A stretch of 64,000 bases of DNA from Plumapathes pennacea (taxonomy: Eukaryota > Cnidaria > Anthozoa > Antipatharia > Myriopathidae): contig OZ038466.1 of NCBI GenBank assembly GCA_964036295.1, positions 18,161,097 to 18,225,096 of the forward strand. The letters run 5' to 3'. The notes below the pieces were generated by a model. That model saw only the letters and a program-made list of their open reading frames with translations. It did no database searches and was not told where the DNA came from. The translations under genes and the position numbers were made by a program. The stretch's first letter is position 1. The number at the start of each line of letters is the position of its first letter. Shown piece after piece: positions 10,793-23,900 of this stretch.

Positions 10793-13700
10793 CTGGTGGA
10801 AAAAGGATATTGTTAAGTAACAGTAAACCGAGCTAGAATTCTAAAGAACAAAACATAATGTTGATGATCGTGCTGATGGGTATGAAAGTGTGGTGGTGGT
10901 GATGGTGATGGTGGGTTTACCTTAAACTCTTTCTTGTATCCACTCTCTTCAGCTCTTGTGGTGACGTTGGACAACTTGTTTATAGCAGAACGAAGATCTT
11001 GTACAGGGATTTCTGTATTATCACAGGTGAGATTTTGTAAAACAGCATCATGAAGAAATATGTACTGCTCCTATAAAGAATAGGAAAAAATATGCAACAA
11101 GTTTTCAGGAAAAGCCTAAAATACAGGAATTGAAGTTTAGCAAATTAATGGCCTGGCGAAACGAGGATACATTGTGGCGCCAACAATGTGTCCTTCGATG
11201 TTTTTAGGAAGGCAAAACGTGCGGCAACATTGTGGTGCTCAGTGCGGACACAACAAGTGTTTCTGAAGTTTTTCAGAGACATTTTTTGTGTCCATAGGAC
11301 ACAGATTTGTGTCCGTAACAAATGTGTTGCGCGTGGCAAAACGGGGCAACATTTGGGAAACATGCGCGCGCTAGCAATGATGCCGCCACTTACATCGGTT
11401 TGAACCATGTGTGGTCGATTCTCTCGAAGTGTTCGAGTGTAGTTAAAAATGTCGACAGTCTTCACTTTCTTCGCCTGTTCTATCATGGCATCGATCACGA
11501 TGTACGTCCCTGTGCGCCCCACACCAGCACTAAGATACAAAGAGAGCATTAGTAGATGAACAATTATCACTTTTTTGGTCCCAACAGTTTTGGAGCAAGG
11601 TTATATTTAGTTCAAAGTTTGTCCTTGTGATTAGCTGAATGATAACCACCCTGTGTGTCCACAAAAGAAAAAAAGGATACCTTCAGAGAACATCAACGTT
11701 TCCAGACAATACTTCCAGATAATATTGCCTATGTAATCTCCCTTACTTACTCCTGTTCCACCAGTTTGGAAGCATATAAACTATAGTATTTAGCTAAGTA
11801 TTTGCCCTGGTAGGTGAACTCATGAAGTACGTCATTGTCCAGTTGTGCAACAAAATAACTTCAATTCATCGATTTTTGTATTTCTTTTTCGGTGATATAA
11901 TTCATTTGTAAATAGGCTATTGTATTCTTACCTGCAGTGAACCACCGTTGGTCCGCTGTCTGCAGGTTTCCATGAACGAACCTTCCTTCTGAAGGCCAGC
12001 ACGGCCGTGGGGTATTGCGGGACACCTTTGTCCGGCCACGAGGTGAAGTGGAACTGCCGGACTTCACGGGACACACCATCCTAAGCAACAACAAAAGTGG
12101 TAAATAATAACATGTGTCCTTTACTTATTTACTTACTTATTTACTTTATATCATTTTTAGGACATTACATTTACTTCAAGAGCTGCAAAATGCAGTTCAT
12201 CTAGAAAAATTACGTAGCTTGACCTTTCTGAATGCACAGACAGCGAATATGGAATGGTTATTGTCCACATGGTCAATAATGTTTACTAGTAAACGCACGT
12301 TTAAAGTAGTAATATAACGCATCTAGTTTGATTAACCCAATAACTGCACCCTTAACGTGTCTGTAACAATATCGGTCAACTTGAAGGGTATAAAATGACA
12401 TACCAACCTTCTTCAAGTGCAATGTTCTCAACATATAGTCCGGAAAAACCTCCTCTTCATGAAGAGAAACTGCAACAGTACCATACGTCCTTTCAGTGTC
12501 CGGCCAGTACTGAACACACTTTGACTGATAAGGACAATACAGAAAACATTTTATTAGTAACAGTTTCGGAGTTGCCTTTTGCTTGTATTAAAACGAGGAG
12601 ACATATAAAGATCATAATGAATATGTGATTTTTGAAAAGGAATACATATAAGTATGACTAAAACACTTAGGAAGCGGAACAAGTTCTCGTAATTACACTA
12701 TGTTCGACCGAAAAAATAAGGCTTATGAGCGTAGTGAAGTTAATTCTGCATTTACCTTGCCAGCTTCCACGAGGTTGGTCAGCATTATGATTGACGTGCT
12801 GTTCTGCTGCCACACCATGTTCCAAAAGTCTACCACTGTCTTGTCTCTTGGTCCTATACGTGTACGCATTTGTAGCAATGAGGAACGATTGAAATTCGCT
12901 AAAGCAAAGGAAACTTAACTGAATGTCTATAAGGGGTGCATCTTGGATACCATTATACAGGCAGACCGATATCTATACAGCGACATCACATGCAGACGTC
13001 ACAAACACATCACACAATCATGTATACACGCACTTTTCACCGAGCAAACAAAGATAAAGAAGTTTAAAGACCTTGAGTAGCAATTTAGGTGCGAGGATTT
13101 CCATCGTAGCCCTGAAGGAACAAGTGTAAACCAGACATGTAACCAGGAAAGTGACGTGTGCAAAAAGATCACCGCCAATTCATAAACATAATAAGTGTTT
13201 AGGTGTTGAAATATTGTCGACATGAGTACTGTATGGGTGCAAAATAACTACAGAGTTTCGACTTACAGGCATGTAGCTGGCGTTGATGTAGTCGTTGTCG
13301 TCGTCATTTGAGTACAAATTTTCCAGTATAACTCGGGAGTGGTCATCTTGGAAGAAATAACATTGAACACTGTCAAATCACACGAAAACCATACTGTATG
13401 ATATTTCCTCGATATACAGTATTCCCTATTAAATTTCCTGGTCATTATGACCCAAACATTATTTTAAAATACCAGCAGAAGGCTATAATATGGATAAAGT
13501 ACATCATTCTAAAATGATGAATGGATAGTTACCTTTGATTAAAGCAAATTATTCTCATCGCTCCTCAACCTCTTATTGAAGAATATGATAAAGAAAGAAG
13601 GCAGGGACATCGACTTTACTAACGGTTTACCATTTCACAAAGATCACTTACATGTAGTGATATTTGCGTAGCGGTTTTTCAGCTTATTCTCAGGTTTCTT

Positions 13701-14899
13701 GCTGACCGAAGAGGAACTGTCCTTATGAACTTTGACGAGTGACTAAAAGTATCAAATAAGAAAGGCATGCGAAAGTATAGTGTTAGTTTTTACGTTGCCA
13801 AGGAAACAAATATACTACATCGTAAGACCTCAAATATATGCCGGTAAGAGGACAGGTGGGCAACACATGATTACCTTAAATTCAACTCTGAGGCGAGCAC
13901 TGTCATTTCTTTTCATCTGAGCGGCGTAAGCAGCAAAATTGAGCGCAGGGATTGGACGGTTAACGCCATCATCCGGCACACTGTAGACATCGTCTGTTGC
14001 TACAGCTTCTAAGTAATGCAAAGTAGAAAGCAGTAGATGCTTATAGTGTAGTGTGTAATATTTAGCAGTTTGTTATAAATCAGCAATATTTATTTGCCAC
14101 ATATTTAAAAGTTAGTGTCTAATCATATTACCATAATGTCTCGTAGCAGTAGTAGTCTCTGTAAGCTCGGTTGAGCTTTTCTAACGAGACTTCCCTGTGT
14201 TAATTAACAAACTAACAAAATTTTTCTGTGTTTGTGTGTGTATGTGTGTATGTGTTTTTATGGTGACTTTTTTGTCATTAAAATTGCATTTATCGATGCT
14301 TCCTTTACTCTTTGACGTCATTATACCGTTATACGAAGTCTTTCAATTGTCTCTTCAGCTAATGTGGAGACTCGATTCCCTTCAGATTTGTTGGCAAGCT
14401 GTTTTATACTAAAGCACCGTATTACACCACTACACCATACCATAATACAGCATGTGAGTATACTATTATGTGAAATTTATTTTGTAAAAGTTTGTTGTAG
14501 ATGTCCACTAAAGTAGGTATGTGTAGGTAGAGACGATTTTCTCGACTTATATGTTTAGAATTCTTAGTGATAGGGGTAAGCGTCTAGATTTGTGCAAATA
14601 TCTGGAAAATGTTATGATTCTGACTAGTTTTTGGGACTTTCTGCATGTGTTTCAGATATTATGCCCTTGCCACAAGTCGACTGTACCATATCAGAGATGG
14701 ATGAAAAGTTTTACACTTTGATAGATTTTTCCGATTGCTAGTACCTTGGAGGTTTCCTGTACATATTATGTGACATAAAGTTGACCACAACACACAAAAT
14801 TGTCTTTTCGATCTGGATTAATTGCACCTGTTCAGGGTATCTGGTCATTTATCTGAATACATAAAACCGTTCACACTTAAACAATAGTAATAATAAATA

Positions 14900-14937
<38 letters not shown>

Positions 14938-17900
14938 TAAATAGATAAATTAAAACAATAGTGTACTAAATAGAGATAAAGATAAATACATGTATTCATC
15001 AATATAACCCATCTCACCTGTTCCTACTTCTTCTAATTCTTCTTGTACAACTTGTCTGTCTAGAGTATTTCGAACTGCTAGTGAACCAATTTTCACAGAT
15101 AAATAAGCTCGTTTTTGGCCATTCTGGTTTCCTCTGCGCCTGAAATGAAATTTTATGGGCAGATAAAAGATAATTATAAATATACTTCACTAATAATCAC
15201 AACGTTTTATGGACCGACTCAACAACCGAAACATTTACAAAATTAAACTTAATAAATTTACACTGGTTTGCCGTGGTGTGGACTCTTATTTACCACGACT
15301 TACGTCATCACATGGTCAAAATGTTGTGGACTCACGAGGCGCTTCGCCAAGTGAGTCCACAACAAATTTTGACCTTGTGATGGCGTAAATCGTGGTAAAT
15401 AAGAGTCCACACCACGGCAAACCAGTGGAAATTTGTTTTTTACCACACTATTTAGAAATATACAAGAAAATTTCGTTGTATTTCGTTGCAAAACGTGACA
15501 CGCTGGCGTCAGCTGGCGTCACATCATTGTCTGGACTCTTATTTACCACGGTTAATCGACCAATCAGAGAGCGAGAAACTAGTGTGTTGTGGTAAAAAAT
15601 GTATTTCACATGATGGGGGCAATCCATACATGTGAAAACACACTTTATTCCAGTACCATGGAAACACTGGTGCAGCTATGCATTCGAAACCAGATGTATC
15701 TCTCAGTTTAGTGATCGTATTATGATGCATAGTCCAACTTGAAAAATATAGGATGGATGGATGGATTTAACTTAATCTAAGATATCGTTTGTGTCTCTAA
15801 GAAGGCAATTGTTTCTATATAGTTGATATAATTTTGTACGTTTTTATATTTGCTTTCTTGGAGCGTTGGCAAGCTAGTGCACATTCAGTTACCTTTTCCA
15901 AACAAGAAAGCCAACAATCAGCAGTGCAATTAGCAACAGAGCACTAACTCCTGCCACCGCAGGAATAACTGCAGAACTTGAACCAGACGGCAAAAACGGA
16001 GCCTCCACTAAAACGTGGGAAACAAAAGAAAAAGGTGACGCTTGAAAAGATGGCTTAAAAATAATAAAAACATATTCAGAACTATCGGAAACTAAAGATG
16101 TAAAACCCTGTGTGGAAGTGTAAAGAAGAAAATAAATGGTTGATAAAAGCGAATAGAATAAGGATGGAACAAAAAGGATTATGTAATTACCAACTGGTCA
16201 TCATGCTTATGTTTATGAAGGGAAAGTGTCAGGGATGTGACGTACATGCTGGTGTGTTCTGTTTCAAGTCCATTGTAACGTAGATACTAGCCCAGTTTTA
16301 CAGTTTTTTTTTTCTACATGGGCATATTGTGCAAGACTGATAGCACAATTTATAGACTTCTGCGAGTTGGTACAAACCTACTAAACGGGGATTTATCAAA
16401 TACATTTGGTGAGCGAAAATATTAGGGATGCATCAAAACGACTTAAAGCATTGTTTGATAAACTTTTAAACATGATAAATGCCTCGTTCAGTCGCAAGTT
16501 GATGGGGGGTTTTGGGGGTGTTGCAGAATCAGTTCACAAGGTCAACTTGCGGAGCTTCTGGATTCTACAAGCATCAACATGTGTTGTTTGCAGGTTCATG
16601 ACTTGTGCAATAAACATACCTCCTGCAGTCTTAAAGTTCACCCGAACATTCCACAAATCACCACCAACAATTTTACTGTTAGAAATATCCAGGTTGTAGT
16701 TGGTGTTCGGAACCAAATTTGACAATGTCAGACTCTTTGATAAAGGTGCAACGTTCATAGAGGTAGTGTTTAAGCTGCTTCCCAGGGGATGATACTTAAC
16801 AGTGTAGGATAAAATGGACTCTGGAGCAGAAAATTCTTTGGTGTTCCACTGTAAAGTTGCAGTTCTCGCTTGAATTTCTTGTACCTTAACGGACAAAGGA
16901 GCTGCGGGAACATCTGAAATGTACGAAACGAACATTGAGGAAATTGTTATAAATGGGCTCCACACATTGCGATTCCACGTAAACAGCACATGACTATAAA
17001 GTGCACTGTAAATTAAGTTTGCTTCTGTTTGTAAAATTCTGTCATTTCCATAGGGCATATGTACACTGGATTTTTTTTTATTTACACAGCAATACATGCA
17101 TTTTACACGTAATGTACACACAATTTACACAAGTTACTATAGATTTATATAATGTAAAACTTCTTTTTACATAGTCTCAGTTTACAAGCGAGAATTGGGC
17201 TACATATTACACAATATGTAACATGCAGGGCCCGGCTTTTCGAAAGTTGATTAAGCTAATCTAGGATTAACGAAATCCTTTCTCTTGACCTCTCTGCCAA
17301 TAAACTGCTGGCTTTTGTTCGAAGATGGATTAGAAAGCTTGTTCCAATTTAAAACGTTATCAAGAAAGTCATTGTGGACGAACCTTTCACGTTTTCAGGC
17401 TAAAAAATGACAAAAAAGTTTAGACCTAATCCAGGATTAGCCCTAATCGTGCTTTGAAAAACCGGGCCCAGGACTATAGAATTTCCAAGTGATACACGCT
17501 CAATGTTAATGTTTTATACTCACAGAGTGTTACAGTAACCGCAGCAGACCGTGTGACCTTTGTCTCTGCCTTGATTCCGTCATAAAACGCAGTGCAGCTG
17601 AAAGCCACACATGTCACTGCGCGTGATGATTGGTTCTTTCTAATACAGTCGTAATTTGCTGCAATATCGTCTGCAGAGGTAAAGTTAACTCGCAGAGTTG
17701 ACACACTGACACCGTCCACAGAAGCACCAGAGTGGATCACGGTAGAAGATAGTGACGTCACATCTGTGTTGTTAAACCACCACTGTATGACGGGGTGTGG
17801 CTGGGAGATTACGTTGCAAACCACGTCAACAGAACTTCCTTGCTTGGGAGTGAGGACCTGTTGTTTTAGTGATAGTCTTGGGCGCAGGACTGGGTAAACA

Positions 17901-20900
17901 CAAGAGTTCGTATTATTTTTAGTATAAAGGCTTTGTGTTATATTTTGCTGATTTGGAATTATTAAATGTTTCAAAAAGCAAAGTGGAGCAAAACCAACCA
18001 TTTTCACATCCATATAAGTCAAATCGTAAGCATGTTCCTGAATCCACCACGACCCGGATGTAACGGGCAATAATAGGCACTGGGAACCAGTTGACTTTCC
18101 AACCCTTAAAGTTCATGTTTCCATCAAAAGACTGCGAAGTAAAAAAAGTCTTTCTAATTTTTAGCATGAGTCTGACACAAACTGAAGGTATCAAGAATTG
18201 TGTACATATATATTATACCGGTATTCCGGTAACTTATAAGTACGACATAAATGGAAGCTAAGCCGTAGCATTGACACGGAGACAAAGAGAATTGCCTATC
18301 ATACAGTAAAATATATAATCAAAACCGCAATGGTATAACACCCGCCCGCTTCTGCTTTTTCTACTGTGTGCTACTACTATTAAATACACTAGAATGAAAT
18401 TATGATAAAAACGGCGACGACAAGAAGAGGGGGAACGTGGAGAAACCATGGGTTATACCTTCCAGCGACCTTTGTCTTCCTTCCTTTTGTACATTTCCCA
18501 TGAAGAGGAGCCATACTGGTAACTAATGTGGTACGACTTCCCCCATTTGTCACTAGGATGACCTTGATTGGCCACGCCTGTCACTGTTTTCACTTGACCA
18601 AGATCAACCTAAAAGGTCCAATAACAAGCCCTGTATTAAAAGACCACGATCCTCCCTATGAAGTCGCAATGACGACTAAAATGTCGAATTTAGGCCACGT
18701 CCACACTGATGCGTTTTCAATTAGTTAAAACATATTTTTATGCGTTTTTGTCATGTTGCCTTTTTGTACATTTTTATTTTGAACAAATGTAAACGTTTAA
18801 AGCATCATTTTCAAAACCGCACTTTTTGCGAAATTCACTAATACACCGTCCGCATGTCCGTTTAGTGGTACAATTAACTACATGTACTAGACGTAATGAT
18901 AGGTCCTTCTTGAAAACTAGGTAATTAAGCATCATCCTCCGAGGGTGCTGCTCTTTCAAAGCCTGAACTACTACCCTCGGGAATAATGAGTAGTTTCGCG
19001 AGCGCCAAAGGCGCAAGCTGCCCACAGGAGTCCTAGAGCAAATCGAAGATTTTGTGAGAAGTGCCGAAGGTGCAAGCTACTAGGAGGAGGGGAGGGGGGG
19101 GGGGGGGGGGGGGGATGGGGCTGGATGCTCCCCCGGAATATTTTTGAAAATAGGCTCTATAAAATATCATTTCCTGTCTTCCAAAAATGAAAGAAATGAA
19201 AAACGATTAAAATTTTCTTTACATCTCTTATCGCAACAATTGCATCTGTTTACCGAACATACAGGATTAAAGTAAATACAGGAGTGCTGCCTCCAGGATG
19301 AAATGTGAAAGAACGGTTCTCAGGCCAAAGGCGCGAGCTTTTCAGAAACTAGAGAAGTTTATATGCTGTATAAACTGTTGTCTGAAAATTTAAATTTTTT
19401 CGCTGTCTTTTTATATACGAATTTGCCAGATAAAAAGGGGTTCGACCAACCCCCCAACCCCCCCCCCCTCCCCCCCACCCCCCCCCCCCCCACTGTATCT
19501 GCCCTAGGGGTCCGTGATTTTAAAAGTTTGGCTCTAAAATGTCATTTCCTGCCTTTTAGAGAAAGCGGCTTTCAATAGAATATCCTAACGACTAAATTAT
19601 TTTGTATACATGTCTTATCGCAACCATTGTATATATGGAAAACCAGTTCTAAAGAGAACTAGATTGCTTTAGTTTGCTCTGACGAAGGGCTAGCACTCGA
19701 AACGTCAGCTTCAAATTCTTTCACGGCGTCCAGCTTTCACTTATCGACCCTAAGTCGATCCAAGTTATACATTGTATCTGTGTACCGGACATTTCGTAAA
19801 TATACTGTAGGAATGCCGCCTCCAATATCTCATATGGAAAAAGGGAGCCCTCCTGAAAGCTTTGGAGTTTTCGCTGCTTGATAAACGGTTTTAGGATTTC
19901 CCGTTTACCTGTATGTATCCACCATCCGAATTGGAGCACCATGATTTACTATTATACAAACGTCCGTTGGATGCGGTGCCCGAAGAGTGGGCAGTGAGTT
20001 GTGAATCTTTGATCGATTTATCCTCCATACCCAAGGAAGAACGGCAACCTGAAAACAAAAGGAATATAGAAGATAGATAAGACAAATTCTTTCCAAAAAA
20101 AAAAAAGAAAGAAGGAAAGAGAGAATAGAGCCCAACAACTTTTCCTGGAGACTTCTCTAACCTAGGCAATCACAATCAACGGACAACGTTTTTCGTTGTT
20201 ACATGTTATTTGTTAATCACTGATATTATTATTTTACAAATACGATAACCGCAGATATCCCCTCGCCCTGTAAGTGGGTTTTCGGGATGTGGATATTTTC
20301 CGCTGGGTAATTATTAATTGTTTACAAACCATGGTTGTATAGCGAAACTCAATAGTCGTTAGGCTGTTAAAAAATGTTTGTCGCACGACGGTCTGGTTAA
20401 GGCCCTGTTTAATATGAGAACTAGACTGGCGTTGCCAGTGAGCTCGCGGCGTTAGTTGGGTCGAGAGCAGAATAAACTAAAATGGAAAGCAAGGACAAGA
20501 GCGGAACTTCCGGGAGACTTCCAGTTTCTCACAGTATAGAGAACTTGGCTTTTGACACCTTGCTTAAATGAAACCTGATTAAACTATAAATTTATCATTA
20601 CAACACTCATACACTTGGTTCTTAAAGGTTGAGCGACTCTGCATTTTGAGCTTAGAAGCGAAACGGTTACCCACCGAGTAAATCTGAGTAATGCGTGACT
20701 TGTCTTTGACAGTTTGACCTCGAACACTTAATTCTAATCAGAGGCCACGATTAATCCAGCCTTCGCTTCAATACTAGTCTGTCTTGTTTTTTAACTGAAT
20801 GCGTTTCACTTCTATCAGGCTTTCGAATATTCGTGCTTTGTAACAAATATGAAATTGAAAACGAGGAATGTAACACGAGACATGTTTAAAATATTATTGC

Positions 20901-23900
20901 GGTTTTGTTCACAGTGTGTTCAGTCCAATTGCGACTGCAAACTTAATACTCAGGACTATTTCGGTGTATTTTTCATTTCTGTTATACAATGACCATTGCG
21001 AAACAAAGGCTACATGATCGAATAAAAGAAGCATTTCAACAGGCAATGTACGATAAGCAGAAGAATTTTATGAGGCAACAGATGTCATGTACAGAGTAAA
21101 GCATAAATCGCCATTGTTTTGTGGCTAAAGCTCATCGTAGCTTTGGTTTCCGTTTTCGGCCTGTTTTCTTCCCAGAACTATTTTGTGTCGCCACAGCAAT
21201 AATAAGGCCCGGGGACCAGAGTCACCCTCCACCCCGAGCCACTCTGTGAAGACTGACTGACTAACTGACGGACATTAGATTTCGAGATGGCTACACTTGG
21301 CGTCTCGAAAAAGCGCGAAACTACACCATTAGCGTCGTGATTATTACCCTCACAAGATCCCGAGGATCACTGTTACTATAGTACGGCAATATTACAGACA
21401 GTTTTCGGATGACTGTCGAAAGAAATCGTGTGGAAGCTGTGGTTGTGAGTTTGCTACGTTTCCGAATTCGTCCTAAGAAGCTAAGCAGCGTTCTGGGCCA
21501 ATCAGGAGGAAGAGCAAAAACCTAATTGCGATATTCTCACACATTCAAGCAAGAGGCGATGACGTTTCCTCACACTACTGATTAGTAGTGTGAGGAAAGT
21601 ACTTTTATCAGTTCTTCTTTAAATTGAAATCGAACGCGAATAATTATTGGCCTCTGATTGGTGTTTCTTGCAGCCTCTGTTATTGGCGGTTTACCAGTTT
21701 GTTTCGATTTCGACAATCATACCAAAAGAGCTTTATCCAGTTTTTAAGGAGGTTTACTTTACACAATTCTCACAAGCTGTAACTTTGAACTAGCATCATT
21801 GATAATTAAGGGTTGGTTGATTAATTGATTAGTACCTTGTACTGCTCCATAAACCTCCACCCTGAGGACGGCCCAGTTGTTGACTTCAGTAGGCCAGAAA
21901 CGGATAAACTTGGCCCTTGGAAGACTGGGAACTATGTTTGTATTGGCCGTAGTCCTGTCTGTGTTGCCAACAAAATTCTATCGAAAATATATTATTAGAG
22001 AAACTCAAAAATAAGCTCAGTGAAAACTTTCACGTGAGAACAATTTGTTTTCGCAATTTTTGGGAGATGGAGAGTTTCACAGAAAAGCAAAGCAGTGCCA
22101 TCCACTCTACACTCACCTTGTCCACTCCATTTTTTTTGTAAATGTTCCACGACTTGTTGTCTAATGACAAGTGGATTTTGTATTTTTTAGTCCATTCTTT
22201 TGGAGGACAACCGTTTCCTTTTGTAGCCAGTGCGCAGATGAAATGAACTCCACCAAGATCCACCTGCACGAAGTCATTACCGGTGAAATCCGTCTTGGCT
22301 TCCCAAGCGCAGTATGTCACATCGAACCTACCTTGGTAAGCTTGGTATCGATTATCCGATGGCTTGTCCGCAAAATACGTGCTCGCTGTCATCCTGTGGT
22401 TAGGAATCTTGGAGCGATCCTCAATCCCTACTGATGTGGTTTGACAAGAAGCATCTGTAAATTAGCAAAAGTGTGTACAGAGATTCCGCTAGACTCGTCC
22501 ATCAGCCGGTACAAAGTACCGGTGGGAAATATTTTTTCCGGTACGGAGCCAGCTGGAACTGGTGCAACATATACGTAAAGCAAAATAATCGTTTCTTCTG
22601 CTGCAGCGGAACTGGGCACGAGATAATCTATCTCATCGAGTTTTCGACCTATTCGAAGCATTTCTTCGGTAGAATGAGTAGAATATCCAGTGTGGGCTCC
22701 CTTTGGACAGGAGAGCTGTCAGAAAAAAAATTTTGTATTTCATATTTTTTCCGGTACGGAATACCGGCAGCCTCAAGTTTTTCCCGGTACAGTATACGAT
22801 TTTTATCTGTAAAATACCGGCGTATGCCGGTCTAGCGGAATCTCTGGTATAACAAGTCGTCGGGCTCGAAAATGAAGCTAAGACAATAATACGAGTTGGT
22901 CCATCATACTGCCACTACTCCAACACACAACAACACATGTATTCTGGAGGTCTGAAAGATTACAAAGAGGAAGCGCGCTTAACCTTCGGATGTACACGCA
23001 GTGTTCCTGAAGACAACCCTTACTCGGACGACCAAAATCGTTGTGTTACCAAATATACCGAGTGCCCCTTGATTATTCGAAGCTATATTTTAGTTTGAGG
23101 AAATAATCGCTAAAAAATATATTTAAGAGCTAAGGAGCAGCTACCGAAAAACAAAACAGCCCTTCTAGAAAATAAATAGGCGAATTAACCATATAACTCT
23201 TAAGGTGTTAATCAAACGGAGAGGATTTTCACTGGTAGCATTTAATAGTACAGTTCCAAGTGAGATTGCACAATAATATTGAGAAGTTAGTAAAATAGAT
23301 AAATAAATAAACTTAACCACTCTCACGTACCACTCACTCCGTATAACTCGACCCTGAGACAGCACGAACCACGCCAGGCTTTAGGTACAATACGGATGTA
23401 TCTGGTCACGACGTCTTCGAATAAAACTTGTTTGACCTTTGTGTTTTTGTCAGTATTCCCCTGAAAGTCCTGCAAGGAATAAACACTATTTGTTTGACTA
23501 ATGTCAGCGAAATAGCCATTATGAAAAAGAGATCAATAGTAGAAACGAAAAAACCCGGCATGAAAGCGTGCAGTTTTTTATTCATGTACTCGACTATAAT
23601 GCGACAATTTCGTATGTTGCGGAAAGACGATGGAATTGGAAATATGATATATGTATACGGATCTGAGTATTTTCACGGAATAATCTGTTTTGCTTGCGGC
23701 GTGTGTGTAAATCAGGTACTACAGATGCATGGAAGGGTACGCCTGACCACTACAAAAATTATAGTGTCTATTTTATGTCTGTCTATGTCATTTGTGAATT
23801 ACTCCTCATTTACCCTAACTTCTCCTCCTTCCTCATAATTTGTCCACTTTGCCTCATCTGTGAACGTCTGTAACTGGTACGTCTCCACCCACTGGTCCAA

